Below, one piece after another: positions 1 through 10,929 of a DNA stretch of 64,000 bases (positions are counted from its first letter, which is position 1; every line of letters starts with the position of its first letter). This DNA is from Zoroaster sp. YZ-2022 (lineage: Eukaryota > Echinodermata > Asteroidea > Forcipulatida > Zoroasteridae), in NCBI GenBank assembly GCA_029582265.1, contig CM055823.1, positions 21,115,365 to 21,179,364 of the forward strand, in the 5' to 3' direction. Under the pieces are notes generated by a model. It was given only the letters and a program-made list of their open reading frames with translations, ran no database searches and was not told the origin of the DNA. The position numbers were made by a program, and so were the translations under genes.

Positions 1-1197
1 TAATGATTCTCTAAAACTAAATCAAACAATTCTTGAAAACTGGCTATTTGTTTGTATATGTTCCAAAATGTTATAAAGCATGTGAATTATTTTCGCGCCA
101 TCACAAATATTTCCGAAGATATTTGTGATCATTTTCTGGACTCAATAACATTTCACTTTATAAACGGGCCCCAGGGCCTACGCCGTGAGCTCGCTTCACT
201 TGTTTGGATCGCCACTTCTTAACAAAAATCCATTGTGTGCAGGCAGCCTATTAAGCCGGGCCAGGATCTCTGTGTGATCATGCCTAGCGCTGGCCATGCT
301 CAATGATATCTGTCTAGTAATCAGCCAGCCGTCGTGTGCATACGTATGTATTGAATGCCTATGCGTGGATCGCTGCAAAATAGTACAGCTTTGTCGAGAT
401 AGAGCTGCTTCAAAAATGTTTATGGAAAAAGTTATTTAAATAAAAGTGTATAATTCACCCGTGAAAACCATATAAATATAGTTAAATCAAATTATTACTA
501 TTTTTTTTTATCTGTTTTCATATCACTATTATTTAAATAAGAATAAAGTAGGCTTATATCCATGCGCGCACCACACGCACAGCACACGTAATTTGGTGGT
601 TGCAGCGGCAGCGGGTCTGTGATATATTTCACCAAATCGTTATAGCCTATAATAATTCGGTATATTTTCATGATTAAAAGTTTTATTGTAATAGCTTTTT
701 GTCAAAAAATGGTATTTCAACAGGTTCTTATGCTTATTTTCTTCTTAAAACTCTCAGCCAGCTAGTAAGTAATTAAGTCCACGGAAGATTCCACTTGAAA
801 TGATTTATCATCAGATTAAAACAGTTTTAGGAGGCCACAGACATCGTAGAGACTTCAAGTAAATTTACATAAAGAGTGCGCTTTCGATCCGAGCATCATT
901 ACACAGTGTACAAAAATCCCGATTGCCACAGCCGCCCAGCCACAATAATATTATCATAGAGTAGTGTCGAAGCTGGTACATTCATGTGCCGAACGTCAAT
1001 AATAAATCTTCTTCAAAGGACAATTTTGAAGGTCATGCAATGTAAAGTTTATGCTTTATAATATCCAATACAAATATGTATGGATTGTTGGCATCCCATT
1101 TTGAGAAATTTTAACAAATGAACCCTCAAAAGTGCAGTTTTATTTTCTGTCAGGTGCAGTGGCCATGGACAAGTTTGGAAATCACAGCCATTCCATT
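1..1197. other. No gene recognised
   Basis: AT-rich sequence with short chance ORFs only. I see no domain, splice pattern or repeat that I can support here. Confidence 0.5.
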
Positions 1198-1718
1198 GTG
1201 ACTCGCGTGACGATCCCACTTATTTTTGAACTTTGTCCGGCTCTACTCCCAGATATTACACCTTGCTTTCAGTGAACACAGTTTTTTACAAACTATAAGG
1301 AGGGGTCTATAATTATTGGGGAAAAACTTGGGGAAAAAACTTGCCTGACTAAATTACATCAAATAAGAAAATGTGACTTGCATGACGGCCAATTTTTTTT
1401 TAACTCTTACATTTTGGAATGCAATCAGTCATAAGTGGCCAATTAATAGTGACAGCTTTAAATTCTGGATCACTTTATATGATGAAAGTACAATAGACGC
1501 ACTAAATTGACACCACTGAAATTCTAAAAAAGATTATTCAAGTTTAAAAATATATATTGATGGCAGCGTGACTCGCGTGACAAACAATGTGACTCGCGTG
1601 ACAAGTGGAAAACATTTACAGCAGGATGTTGCATAATAAAAACATTATGTTCAATACACCATAGGACATACTATATGACACTAGGAGAAAAAAATAAACT
1701 TTTTGTGACTCGCGTGAC
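1198..1718. repeat. Four dispersed copies of a 14-nt word
   Basis: GTGACTCGCGTGAC occurs exactly at 1198-1211, 1568-1581, 1589-1602 and 1705-1718. Each copy holds two GTGAC pentamers separated by TCGC. The sequence between copies is AT-rich and not repeated, so this is a dispersed motif and not a tandem array. Its function is unknown. Confidence 0.7.
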
Positions 1719-2093
1719 AGTAAAAAAGGGTAGTTTGGTATATTTGTGCAAATGGGAAGAGTCAAAAGAGAAACAGTAATTTTGTTTATGCTCACTTATG
1801 GTCCTTCACTGTGTACGCATGGTTTGTAAATCTTTGGAAGCACTTTTTTTGTTTTATGAAGTACCATTGCGGTGTAATAGTATAATTATGTGTGAATTCT
1901 GAATTGTATGAATTTCTTAATTTTTTACGCACATCAATTGCCATTTTTCCCAAGGCTGCCGCGAGAAACATGGAAAGTATTATTTTATAAATTCTTTGTA
2001 GCAGTGGAAACACTAGGTATTCTAGTTATACTGTCAAATACCAACCACGTGTAAGGGGGGTTTGTGTCTGGCACTCATATATAACGGTGTCAC

Positions 2094-2327
2094 TTGAAAT
2101 TCAATGAGTTATGCACACATATTCTTTCTGATCTCTCCACCAAATGTAGACGATTTATTTGTGACCTAACCTGCACAATTGATCTGATGAAAATTGTGCA
2201 GGCGGAGGGGAATACAGAAAAATACATTAGAACCAGCAAATACAGTCATGTACACCAAGTTGTACAACATAATCCATCTTTGTGTTGCATAATTCCAGGT
2301 AAATCATTTGCCTTAAGAAAATACTGA
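2094..2327 (+). pseudogene. Possible coding relic, unrecognised
   Basis: A 77-codon open frame has protein-like composition (charged segments, several Cys and His) but matches no family I know. A donor-like CCAG/gtaaat follows a CIIPG peptide near 2300. A 22-nt piece of it (2184-2205, encoding LMKIVQA) recurs exactly at 2900-2921, again in front of a gtgagg donor-like site. It could be an exon fragment of a host gene, a decayed DNA-transposon exon, or chance. Confidence 0.25.
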
Positions 2328-2329
2328 TA

Positions 2330-3552
2330 CTCTTTGCATCTATCAATTAAGGGTCATTAAACTTCTCCTTACGGGTACAACAATACTAAGGGTCTCAACT
2401 CTTAATATCAACATAAAATCTCAATAACACTAGGCTCAGTTACATGGGATGTATCAATGGCACAGCAGCACTGGGCAACGGGGTTATGACACACAATATA
2501 CGTCGTTGGGCCCAACTTCACTTAAACAATCTTCACACAGAAATACACAGTCACTTATTCACCCGTTGTCCAGCAGAACCAATGCCACAAATACACCCAT
2601 AACAACGAAACATTAACTTATACATGTACATGTACCATGTACCGCAACACAGAGCCTACAACGCTAACCATCACACGTGTGTTGCATTCCTAAAACTTCA
2701 CCCCAATTCCGTGACCCACAAAAGTTTTCTAACTGCAAAAATTACACTTTTTGGCAATGATGTTCCTAAAATCAACAACATCAAATGGATCTATGGATAT
2801 TTGCAGATACAATGAAAATAAGCATGGGTTTAGATTATTGCATTATAATTATTATTAAAATAAAAGTTAAAAACTACGAAGAAAGTTTGGCATCCTCACC
2901 TGATGAAAATTGTGCAGGCGGTGAGGAGCGCAAGGTCAATGAACTTTAAAAGGGCGCCACCACGCATCCCCGGCGGAGAGAGGATACTTTAAGTATAACA
3001 GTTAATTAAAACAATAACTAACGTTCCTAAAAAAGAACAACTCACACACGGAATGGCTGATCAGCACTAGTTAGGGGTTTTTGAAACTGAAGCATTTTTA
3101 GTTATACTTTATTTTAAACGAAGAGAAAGACTTTTACGAGCTGAACCACGAAATGTATGAACGTATTTATTAAAATCTTGTCTAATCTGTGTGCAAAAAT
3201 TACATGGAAAATGTCGACTAGTACAAAACAGCGATTACGAAAACGATGGAGCAATTACTATTTGCGATTAACCGAACATGCCTAATTGAACTATTCGCAC
3301 AGGCTTACAGTATGTATATATTGATTTTTTATTTTCAAATAAAGCCAAACATTAACGTACAAATGAACATATTGTTCGTGTTGGGTATGGCGAGGTTTTA
3401 TTTGTTGAGATTCAGTATACGCCGTTATACATGTACAGTACTATACAGTTCAATCACGTTGGCAGACAAAATGTAGCCTTATTTACTCACGCCGCCGTAA
3501 ATACGTTTACATACATGTAAATTGTACATGTATATTACATACAATGTACATA
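2330..3552. other. No gene recognised
   Basis: Apart from the 22-nt repeat at 2900-2921, this stretch shows no supported feature. The ORFs present are short and have no recognisable domain. Confidence 0.5.
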
Positions 3553-4330
3553 AGGCCAAAAACAAAAAATTGTTGAGTTGCCCTCCAGTGAAAATATTTG
3601 AAGGTGTCGGTCGGTCGGGATTTTTATTTTTATTTTATTTTTTCCTTGACTGTCATTTTAAGATTGAAATGCATTGGAACTGAAACCACATATCATGTTT
3701 TTCATTTGTATACCTATCAGCAAGGAATTTTGCTTCAGAATAAAAGTATCCCAAGCATTTTTGTTGTACTTTTCGCTGTGATTGACACAGCAAATTCATC
3801 CATATTGCATGCAATGCTCAACATGCAACATGTGAGTCGCCATTCGATTTGAAAACGTGTAGATCGAGTCGCAATCGTTGACACACGTACAGTGCGGGGG
3901 AGCCAGTGCACAACGTGTGAGGGCCATTTGATTTGAAAACGTGTAGGTTGAGTCGCAATCGTTGACATACAAAACAGTGCGCGAAGCCAGTGGAAAACAT
4001 GTGAGGGGCCATTCGATTGGAAAACGTGTAGATTTGAGTCGCAATCGTTGGCACACAGTGTGTGCGAAGGCAGTGCACCATGTGAGGGCCGGGGCCATTC
4101 GATTTGAAAACATGTAGATTGAGTCTTGGGTACCGGTAAATTTACCGGTAAAAAAAGTGGAAAATTTCACAAATCAAACGTATTATGTTTTATACAAAGA
4201 AAATTGGTAAATTTCATTAATAAATAGGCCTATGAATGACGGGGGAAAAAAAAAAAAACCCGACCCGAGATTTCAGCACTTTTGGGTCGGTCGGTGGAGG
4301 GCAACTCAACATCTTTTTTTTTTTGGGCCT
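3553..4330. mobile_element. TIR element (MITE-like) with internal minisatellite
   Basis: The ends are inverted copies. The left end reads AGGCC, an A-rich run, then TGTTGAGTTGCCCTCCA (3571-3587). The right end carries TGGAGGGCAACTCAACA (4294-4310), then a T-rich run and GGGCCT. Both ends also contain GGTCGGTCGG in inverted orientation just inside. There is no transposase, so this is a non-autonomous element. The interior holds the roughly 85-bp tandem repeat listed separately. I could not fix the target-site duplication. Confidence 0.7.
3838..4130. repeat. About 85-bp tandem repeat, 3.4 copies
   Basis: Units begin with CCATTCGATTTGAAAACGTG or a close variant at about 3839, 3924, 4009 and 4095. 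Each also contains GAGTCGCAATCGTTG. The ORFs reading through it on the - strand are repeat translations, not genes. Confidence 0.85.
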
Positions 4331-4333
4331 AAT

Positions 4334-4547
4334 GCAAAGATGCCAACATTCCAAATTGAAAAAGAGTAATTCGCCACGGTGCATCCGCCTCGGACACGAA
4401 AATACCTAAATTACCCCCTTTTCAAACCTCACACTCGAGGCTTTACATTTTTATAAATCGTAAAAATTGATACAAGGATCGTACAATCGTAATTGACTCA
4501 ATAAATCGTAAACATTACACCCAAATCGTAAATGTTGGCATCTCTGC
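4334..4547. mobile_element. 214-bp MITE with TAAT target duplication
   Basis: The terminal inverted repeats GCAAAGATGCCAACATT (4334-4350) and AATGTTGGCATCTCTGC (4531-4547) differ at one of 17 positions. TAAT flanks both sides (4330-4333 and 4548-4551). The right half repeats the word AAATCGTAAA. It carries no coding capacity. It abuts the previous TIR element, so the T at 4330 is shared. Confidence 0.75.
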
Positions 4548-4907
4548 TAATGTCATGTCTTACCGTACATGCATGCTTACATCCTCGTCTCCACGGTCTA
4601 CCTCGCTCTCACTACTAGACCCTTTCCTACTAGTGCTTTCCACAACGCTAATTGTTTTATTAAACAAAATACGCAAACACAGTTCGAATAATATTTCGAG
4701 GGAATTTTGTTTTTTTCTTGATGCTATAATGCCTATTGTAATATATTTAACACATCAAATGTTTGGATGATTGATTCTAACGAAATTATTATGAAGTAAA
4801 CTGGATGGTCTAGTCCCGGCCTTCCCACTGCAGCACACGTTTTTCTTAGTAACGACAACAGACCATCACCAATTTTTAAGCCGACTGATGATACTACACA
4901 TATTATT

Positions 4908-5444
4908 ATAACCAGTTAGGCTATATGCAGTACAGACGATAAGCAAAGATACGAGTTGAGACGGAGTTTACGGTGATGATACAGTTTAATACATGTCGGA
5001 TGGTGGAGGCATTCTCTGCTCTCACTAAGAATTCACAAGGTTTATTTATATACACAATCTATGAACACTTTCTTATAAGATCATAACCTTAAAAGGACTT
5101 GTTTCATACTTATGAATGATACATTTTGAATAATTAGACAATACAATAATTTGTTTGGTTGGTTTGAGAAAGAGAGGCTGTCCTAAGCAAATCGATGTAG
5201 AGTGGTCATCCATATTTGGACATACACATACCCTGACCAGAGCCTACACTGCTGAGGTCATCACTCTTGGAATGTGATGCTCACCAGTAAGGAATGTGCA
5301 AGGTGGCTGAAATAGCTTTACTTTTGGACTTACGTAATGTCCACTTATATTATCAAATCTAGAAACACCAGAACTCTAATATAATGTTATCAAGTTATAC
5401 ATCCGTGAAATTAATATATTTTCCCTTATTGTAGCGTGGTGATA
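4908..5444 (-). repeat. 3' LTR of the gypsy element
   Basis: 537 bp, nearly identical to 10930-11463. Differences include a 4-bp indel in the GGTTTAT(TTAT)ATAC stretch near 5040 and single changes in CGATAAGC, GAGACGGAG and GAATAATTAG. Reading the element strand, it starts TATCACC and ends GGTTAT, so the usual TG...CA ends are not evident. Confidence 0.9.
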
Positions 5445-5814
5445 TGTGCCCTCCCCTTAAAATTAAGTCTCCCGACTTAACAAAACCATATAATTATGAA
5501 AGGAATTGAAGGCTGAAATACCAAGACATTAAGCAAGATAAGAAATAAGCAATTATATCATATTACGAAAGATAAAAGGAAGTCATAAATGCAAAGTGAA
5601 GCAATTATAGGCAGAGTGTACAGTAAGCAATCATGTCCATGGCCAAAAGGAGGTATATATATATATATGTATATATATATATAAATATATATAAATCAAT
5701 TAAAATTAATACACCATTTAGAATAAGAGTAATGGCGAAAATTAAATGTTCCCATCTTAATTCCTACTATAAACTACTAAATGTGAAGAGACTAATGGTA
5801 ATTTAATTCGTGGA
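5445..5814 (-). promoter_or_regulatory. Polypurine tract and 3' untranslated region of gypsy element
   Basis: On the element strand, TAAGGGGAGGGCAC (+ coordinates 5446-5459) directly precedes the 3' LTR and fits a polypurine tract for plus-strand priming. The rest is noncoding and includes an AT dinucleotide tract at about 5654-5692. Confidence 0.6.
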
Positions 5815-8800
5815 TCAACGCCTTCTTTTCCTCGCTTTGTAACGTTTGGTTTTGTGAATGTGAAAGTTTTGTATCAATTCGTTTGGGATATTTTCTTCTG
5901 GCTCCCAGGTTGTTTTATTGTACCCTTTCCATTTGACTTGGTAATGCCTCTTACCATTTATTATGGCTGAGCGCCTTAAACTGTGCACAACGAACCACTC
6001 GTGGTGACCTTGTTTATGGTCCTCTGATAATTTGTCAGGAGACAATGTGGGATTGCCTAAGACAACAGGTGGTGTTTGTGGTACTGTGTCAGATGGAATG
6101 TGTTCAGTATCACATTTCCCTTGGGATGGTTCATCAATGGGGATATTATCTCCAAATTGGTCTGCATTGACCTCAGTTAGGTCATCCAAGTCATTAGGAA
6201 TTCCTACTGGTCTGTCCTTAGGATCATGGTATTGCTTTAGCCGATTAGCATGTACTGGGGACAACATGAGTTTGTTATCACTACTTCTACGAAGCGTACT
6301 ATAGGTGAAGTTATCTATAGCTTCACAAATATAGTAAGGTCCAAGCCATTTATGGCACATTTTTGGAGACAATCCAACTGTCCTCTTTGCACAGTAAAGC
6401 CAAACCTTTTGTCCTTCCCTATAGGTTGGGGTTTGCGCTTATCAAACTGGCTTTTGTACTTAGCCTGGGCTGCCTTAATGTTCTCTGTAGCGATCTTGCG
6501 AGTGATGTCAAAGTTTTGCATGATATGTTCAAGTGGTTGCATTGACTTTATGTTTTCTTCTGTCTGAGGCAACAGCTCAGTATCAATTGGTAGATGGCAT
6601 TCTCGCCCAAATAAGATCATAAACGGGCTGAGCTGTGTAGATTCAGTGGCAGGTGTGCTGCGATATGCGAACATGATACTAGGTAGCAGTTGCACCCAAT
6701 TGGATTGGTCTGGTTTGCAATATGCGCGTAGTGTTTGCCAAATGAAACTATTCATGCGTTCACAACTTGCGTTGGTTTGGGGGTGGTAACTACTCGTTTG
6801 AATCTTGGTGATTTGAAAGATGTTGCACAACTCCTTGATGAGTTTTGACATGAACTGTGCTCCTCTGTCTGAAAGTAGGGACGAGGGTGCCCCATAACGA
6901 CATATGATTTCATTGTACAGGATTCTTGCAACTTCTGCAGCATTTTGAGATTTGAGGGGGAATGCTTCGCACCACTTTTGAAAAATGAATCAACAACCAA
7001 AAGAACATGTTGTACCCTTCGGGTGAAGTTTTCAGTGGACCGAGTATGTCAATGTGTAACCTGGAGAACACATCTCCTACAGGTAGGGGCTGTAGTGGGG
7101 CATGTTTGCCATGACGATTGACTTTAACCCTCCGACAGGTGGTATATGATTTCACATAGCGTTCAATTTCTGAAAACATCTTTGGCCAATAATACTTTTG
7201 ACGTATGCTGTTGTATGTGCGATCAATACCTTGGTGTCCACCTAGTACTGAGTCATGATAGGAGAGAAGAATGTCATTGCGTAAGCAAGTGGGGACAACT
7301 AACTGTTTGATCTGCCTATCAATTTTGTGGCCTTTGCCTCGTGGGTAATAGTAATGGTATAATACACCCTCTTGTACTATATAATCATGTACTTCAGCAA
7401 CTATACGCCTAGCCGTATTGGAATCGGAGGGCAAACTACCATCTTCTAAGTATACAATGTATTGATTCAAAGAATCATCAAGCCGTTGCCTAGCTTGAAC
7501 ATTAATCGATTGGTCTGTGACATTCTCAGGATTATCAATAGAAAATATCGTTCTCTCTATATCTGTGGCATAAGTTGGTTTGTATTCTAGTGTCTCACAT
7601 TGTGTGTCAGTATTATCTTCATCCGACTTGTGCACTGAATGCACCTGGGCAGGTTCTGTGATGGGAACTTGAGAGGATTGTTCTTCATATTGTCTCCGCG
7701 AAAGGGCATCAGCATTACCATGGGACTTGCCAGACTTATGAACAATGTCAAAATCATACCCTGTAGTAAGACAGACCATCGTCCTAATCTACCCATAGCA
7801 TTGTGTATGGTTCTTAACCATTGCAGAGATATGTGATCTGTGTAGACTCGGAACTTTCTGTTAGCTAAGTACACATGGTAAACTTAATTCCTTCTACAAC
7901 AGCTAAACCTTCTCTTTCAGTTATTGACCATTTTTGTTCTTGCTTTAGTGAGAGATCTACCACCGTACTGAATGACAACCTCCTTACCAGTCTTATCAGG
8001 ATTGCGAGAGCATGTAGCTTATCTTGTAGCCACTGGCGTCCGTTGCTAGGATAAACTCTATCAAAATCAGGATAGCATAAAATTGGTGGTGAAATAAGCG
8101 CTTGTTTGAGCCTCTGGAAAGCCATTTCGCAATCTGTATTCCACACAAAGTTCACGTCTTTTGCAAGAGTCTGTTAAGGGGCTGTGACGGTGGCGTAACC
8201 CTGTACAAATCTACGGTAATAATTACATATTCAAGAAATGAACGAACTTCAGATGGATCTTTGGGAACAGGGAATGTTTGAATGACGGCCGTCTTGGCTG
8301 GATTTACCTTTATCCCATGTTTCGATATGACATGTCCCAAGTATGTAACTTCCTTTGCAGCAAAATGGAACTTTTGAGGTTTTAGTTTCAAATTAGCTGC
8401 AACAATGTAAGCGATCAAAAACTGCCGCAAGGTGTTTCAAGTGGGTGTCAAAGTCTGGCGAGAAAATTATAATATCGTCAACATATACTAGGGCAAATTT
8501 CCAGGTGAGACCCCGAAGTACTTGTGTCATGACCATTTGAAAGGAAACTGGGGCATTCATCAGACCAAATGGAAGTTTCTTAAACTGATAGTTACCACTG
8601 TGTGACGTGAAAGCAGTTTTCGCTCGACTTTGTGTATCTAATGGTATTTGCCAAAACCAGACGCCAAGTCAAGAACTGTGAAAATTTGAGCATGCGATTC
8701 TCCTATAGTATCATATACATCATCAGGTCGAGGTAGAGGAAAGACAGAGGCTTTGTTACTTGATTAAGGCGACGATAGTCAACAGCAAAGCGGAAATCTC

Positions 8801-9917
8801 CATTCTTCTTGTTCACAAGAACGACTGGACTAGCCCAAGGTGAAGTAGATTGTTCTATTATGTCTGCTTTTAGCATGTCATGAATCTGTTTGTCAATTTC
8901 TGCCTTGTTTTGCGGGGACGTTCGATAGAAGCGTTGGTGAGTTGTCCCCAGTTCAGTAGTGTCTTTCGCAAAGGCTTCTCTGTTTTGAGACAAAAACTCA
9001 ACAAGTTCATGTTTCTGATCGGCGGTTAAATCTGAATCATTCATGTTGATACCCAGCCCATCTAGTACTTCATTAGGATTGACATTACTTGTTACATGGA
9101 TAGTATTTGCCTTTGTTCTATCACCGGTCAGGGTAGGCCTATGCGAGTCATTTCCATCTACCTCGAAACTTTCAATGCATGTGTCAAAGCCGAGAGCGGC
9201 TCCCAGATACCGACTACTTGGTTAGGTCTGATGTCTATGTCATTATCAGTGGGGTTCATTATTTGATACACTGTTTTACCATAATGTGATTGAACAATGC
9301 ATTTGGCTCCAACTAATTGCTCATCAGAATACAGAGATGGAACAGGTTCAATTATACCATGCTGTAACTTAGTATCTTTACACTGAACACGAAATACCGT
9401 TTGAGTTCTAGCAGGCAAGGATACATTGCATATAGCCCTTACATACATTGGTCTCGTTACTTTACTTACTAAGGTGACGGAAGCTGAATTTTTTAACACC
9501 AAACGACTAGATTCAAACGATACCGTTGCCTCATACTCTTGCAGGAAATCAACACCAAGAATAATCTCATGGTTCATACTATCTAATATATAGAACGGAT
9601 GGTTGAAATCAACCTCCCCGATAGAAATTGGCAATTATAACTTTGCCACCAACCCTTGTTACATGCCCTGCTACACCAGAAATAAGCGGCACATCAGAAG
9701 GACCCAAGGGGAATTTACCTTCTGTAAAACACTCTGTGTATGTTTTCTTGGCCATGCAAGGTATAAGCGCACCAGTATCGATTAATGATTGTCGATAATT
9801 TGAGCCAATTTTGACTTTGACCAGATTGCTTCCACCTGAAATTGCAGAGACATTGCTTAAATAGGGTATCTTTAATCGGTTACGTGGATTGAGATTAGCA
9901 TGACTTCGGGTTCCTAG
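5815..9917 (-). pseudogene. pol: gypsy pol: protease, RT, RNase H, integrase, chromodomain (frameshifted)
   Basis: Pol opens in the gag frame right after the gag stop. The protease active site LIDTGA lies near 9770-9785 and the ILGVDF flap-end motif near 9550. RT spans about 8150-9044 with YVDD at 8474-8485. RNase H follows at about 7700-8155 and ends in NADALSRR. Integrase has an HHCC-type finger in which the first Cys of the CxxC pair reads Tyr (KSYTTC), then HIDILGP and SDRG-like core motifs, and SYHPQTNASCERMN. The C-terminus (5815-6372) is a chromodomain with YQVKWKGY and TWEPEENI. The frame shifts at about 9635, 9190, 8755, 8650, 8420, 8150, 7870, 7780, 6990 and 6380, so no full product can be made from this copy. 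Such density of breaks may be real decay or assembly errors. Confidence 0.9.
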
Positions 9918-9926
9918 TCATTGATT
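9912..9926 (-). promoter_or_regulatory. UGA-CUAG readthrough context between gag and pol
   Basis: On the - strand the gag stop reads CAA-TGA-CTAGG (TGA at 9920-9918). The next 46 codons to the protease DTG motif are open in the same frame. UGA followed by CUAG is a known leaky-stop context in animal and viral mRNAs. Use in this element is inferred. Confidence 0.65.
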
Positions 9927-10859
9927 GAAATAACTACCGTTACTGTTATTGTAGTTGCCTGGTCTACTTAAACATACGCTAGCAAAGTGCCCTACTTTAT
10001 GGCAATTATGACATTCGATATTACGGGCCGGACATGTTTGCCTACTGCACTCACCCCTTCCACACCAATGGCAGGCAGTCGTCATCATCGGTGGCGTTGG
10101 TTGCCGGTCTTGCTGTCGCACTTCTTGTTGCTGTCCTCTCTGAACAAAATGTCTCGGTTGTGGGCGGAACTGTTGTCGCCTTCGGTCATCGTAGTAACCA
10201 CGATTCGGGGTCTGTTCGGTGTATGGGGCAGGTTGGGTAGCGGAGATAGTTGCTAGCTGAGACTGAAGGGCTGTTATCTGATTAGCCAGTTCTTTAATGG
10301 CCGAGTTCACTTCCAAGATTGGAGGAGATTGCACCGACGTTGATTGGGCAAGCCTGGCTTGAGTGATTGCCTCGTCTACTGTTTTTGGATGAGATTTGAT
10401 GACATAGTTCCTGATGTCTGGGAGAAGTCCTCTGACACACACCTCCATCCTTTCTTCTGGTGACTTGCGTAGCTGGCAGCATCTCCTTTCAATGTCGGCG
10501 ACATATGCCTCAACTGACTCGTTGGGTTGCTGCTTTCGATCCGCCAGCTCAGCTAGTCTCACCCACTTCATCCCCTCATGGGGCTGATACTTTTGGAGAA
10601 ATGCCTGTTTTACTGAGGCAAAAGTGGCGGTGGTGGCTGCTGGTAAGTCTCTATACCAGTAACTAGCTGAGTCGGCAAGATAAAGAGGGAGATTGCCGGC
10701 TTGCTGTGTTGCCGTCCAGGCTTTCTGTTGACCATATCTTTCATATCTGTCCAACCACAGCTCAGGATCTTCCGCATCGTAGCCCGTGAACTTAGGTAGG
10801 AGGGGTTCGAAATGTGAAGTTGCCATTGTTGCAGATAAGCGTCGAGACCGTGTGATCAT
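9918..10859 (-). CDS. gag: gypsy Gag (capsid-nucleocapsid)
   Basis: An intact 313-residue ORF. It starts MITRSRRL about 70 bp inside the 5' LTR. The capsid-like region (residues about 15-200) includes FTGYDAEDPELWLDRYERYG, typical of Ty3/gypsy Gag. A Q/P/R-rich stretch follows, then a zinc knuckle of the C-x2-C-x4-H-x4-C type (residues about 283-296) for RNA binding. A second Cys-rich motif just upstream (CHWCGRGEC) is non-standard. The ORF ends in TGA followed by CTAG. Protease coding continues in the same frame beyond it, so Gag-Pol is likely made by stop-codon readthrough. Confidence 0.93.
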   Translation of the reverse strand: MITRSRRLSATMATSHFEPLLPKFTGYDAEDPELWLDRYERYGQQKAWTATQQAGNLPLYLADSASYWYRDLPAATTATFASVKQAFLQKYQPHEGMKWVRLAELADRKQQPNESVEAYVADIERRCCQLRKSPEERMEVCVRGLLPDIRNYVIKSHPKTVDEAITQARLAQSTSVQSPPILEVNSAIKELANQITALQSQLATISATQPAPYTEQTPNRGYYDDRRRQQFRPQPRHFVQRGQQQEVRQQDRQPTPPMMTTACHWCGRGECSRQTCPARNIECHNCHKVGHFASVCLSRPGNYNNSNGSYFNQ

Positions 10860-10929
10860 TAAAAACTAGGTTAGCAGAAGTGAAATCGACACAGTTCGCT
10901 GCGAGAGGTACCCGGATCTTTCACCAAAT
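10860..10929 (-). promoter_or_regulatory. gypsy leader with candidate primer-binding site
   Basis: Directly after the 5' LTR (element strand) the sequence reads ATTTGGTGAAAGATCCGGG. The TGG start is typical of tRNA primer-binding sites. I cannot assign the tRNA. Confidence 0.45.

Noticed and set aside
2169..2205. A hairpin with CTGATGA that looked like a C/D snoRNA
   Set aside because: No D box or terminal stem at the right distance, and the sequence is open as protein coding.
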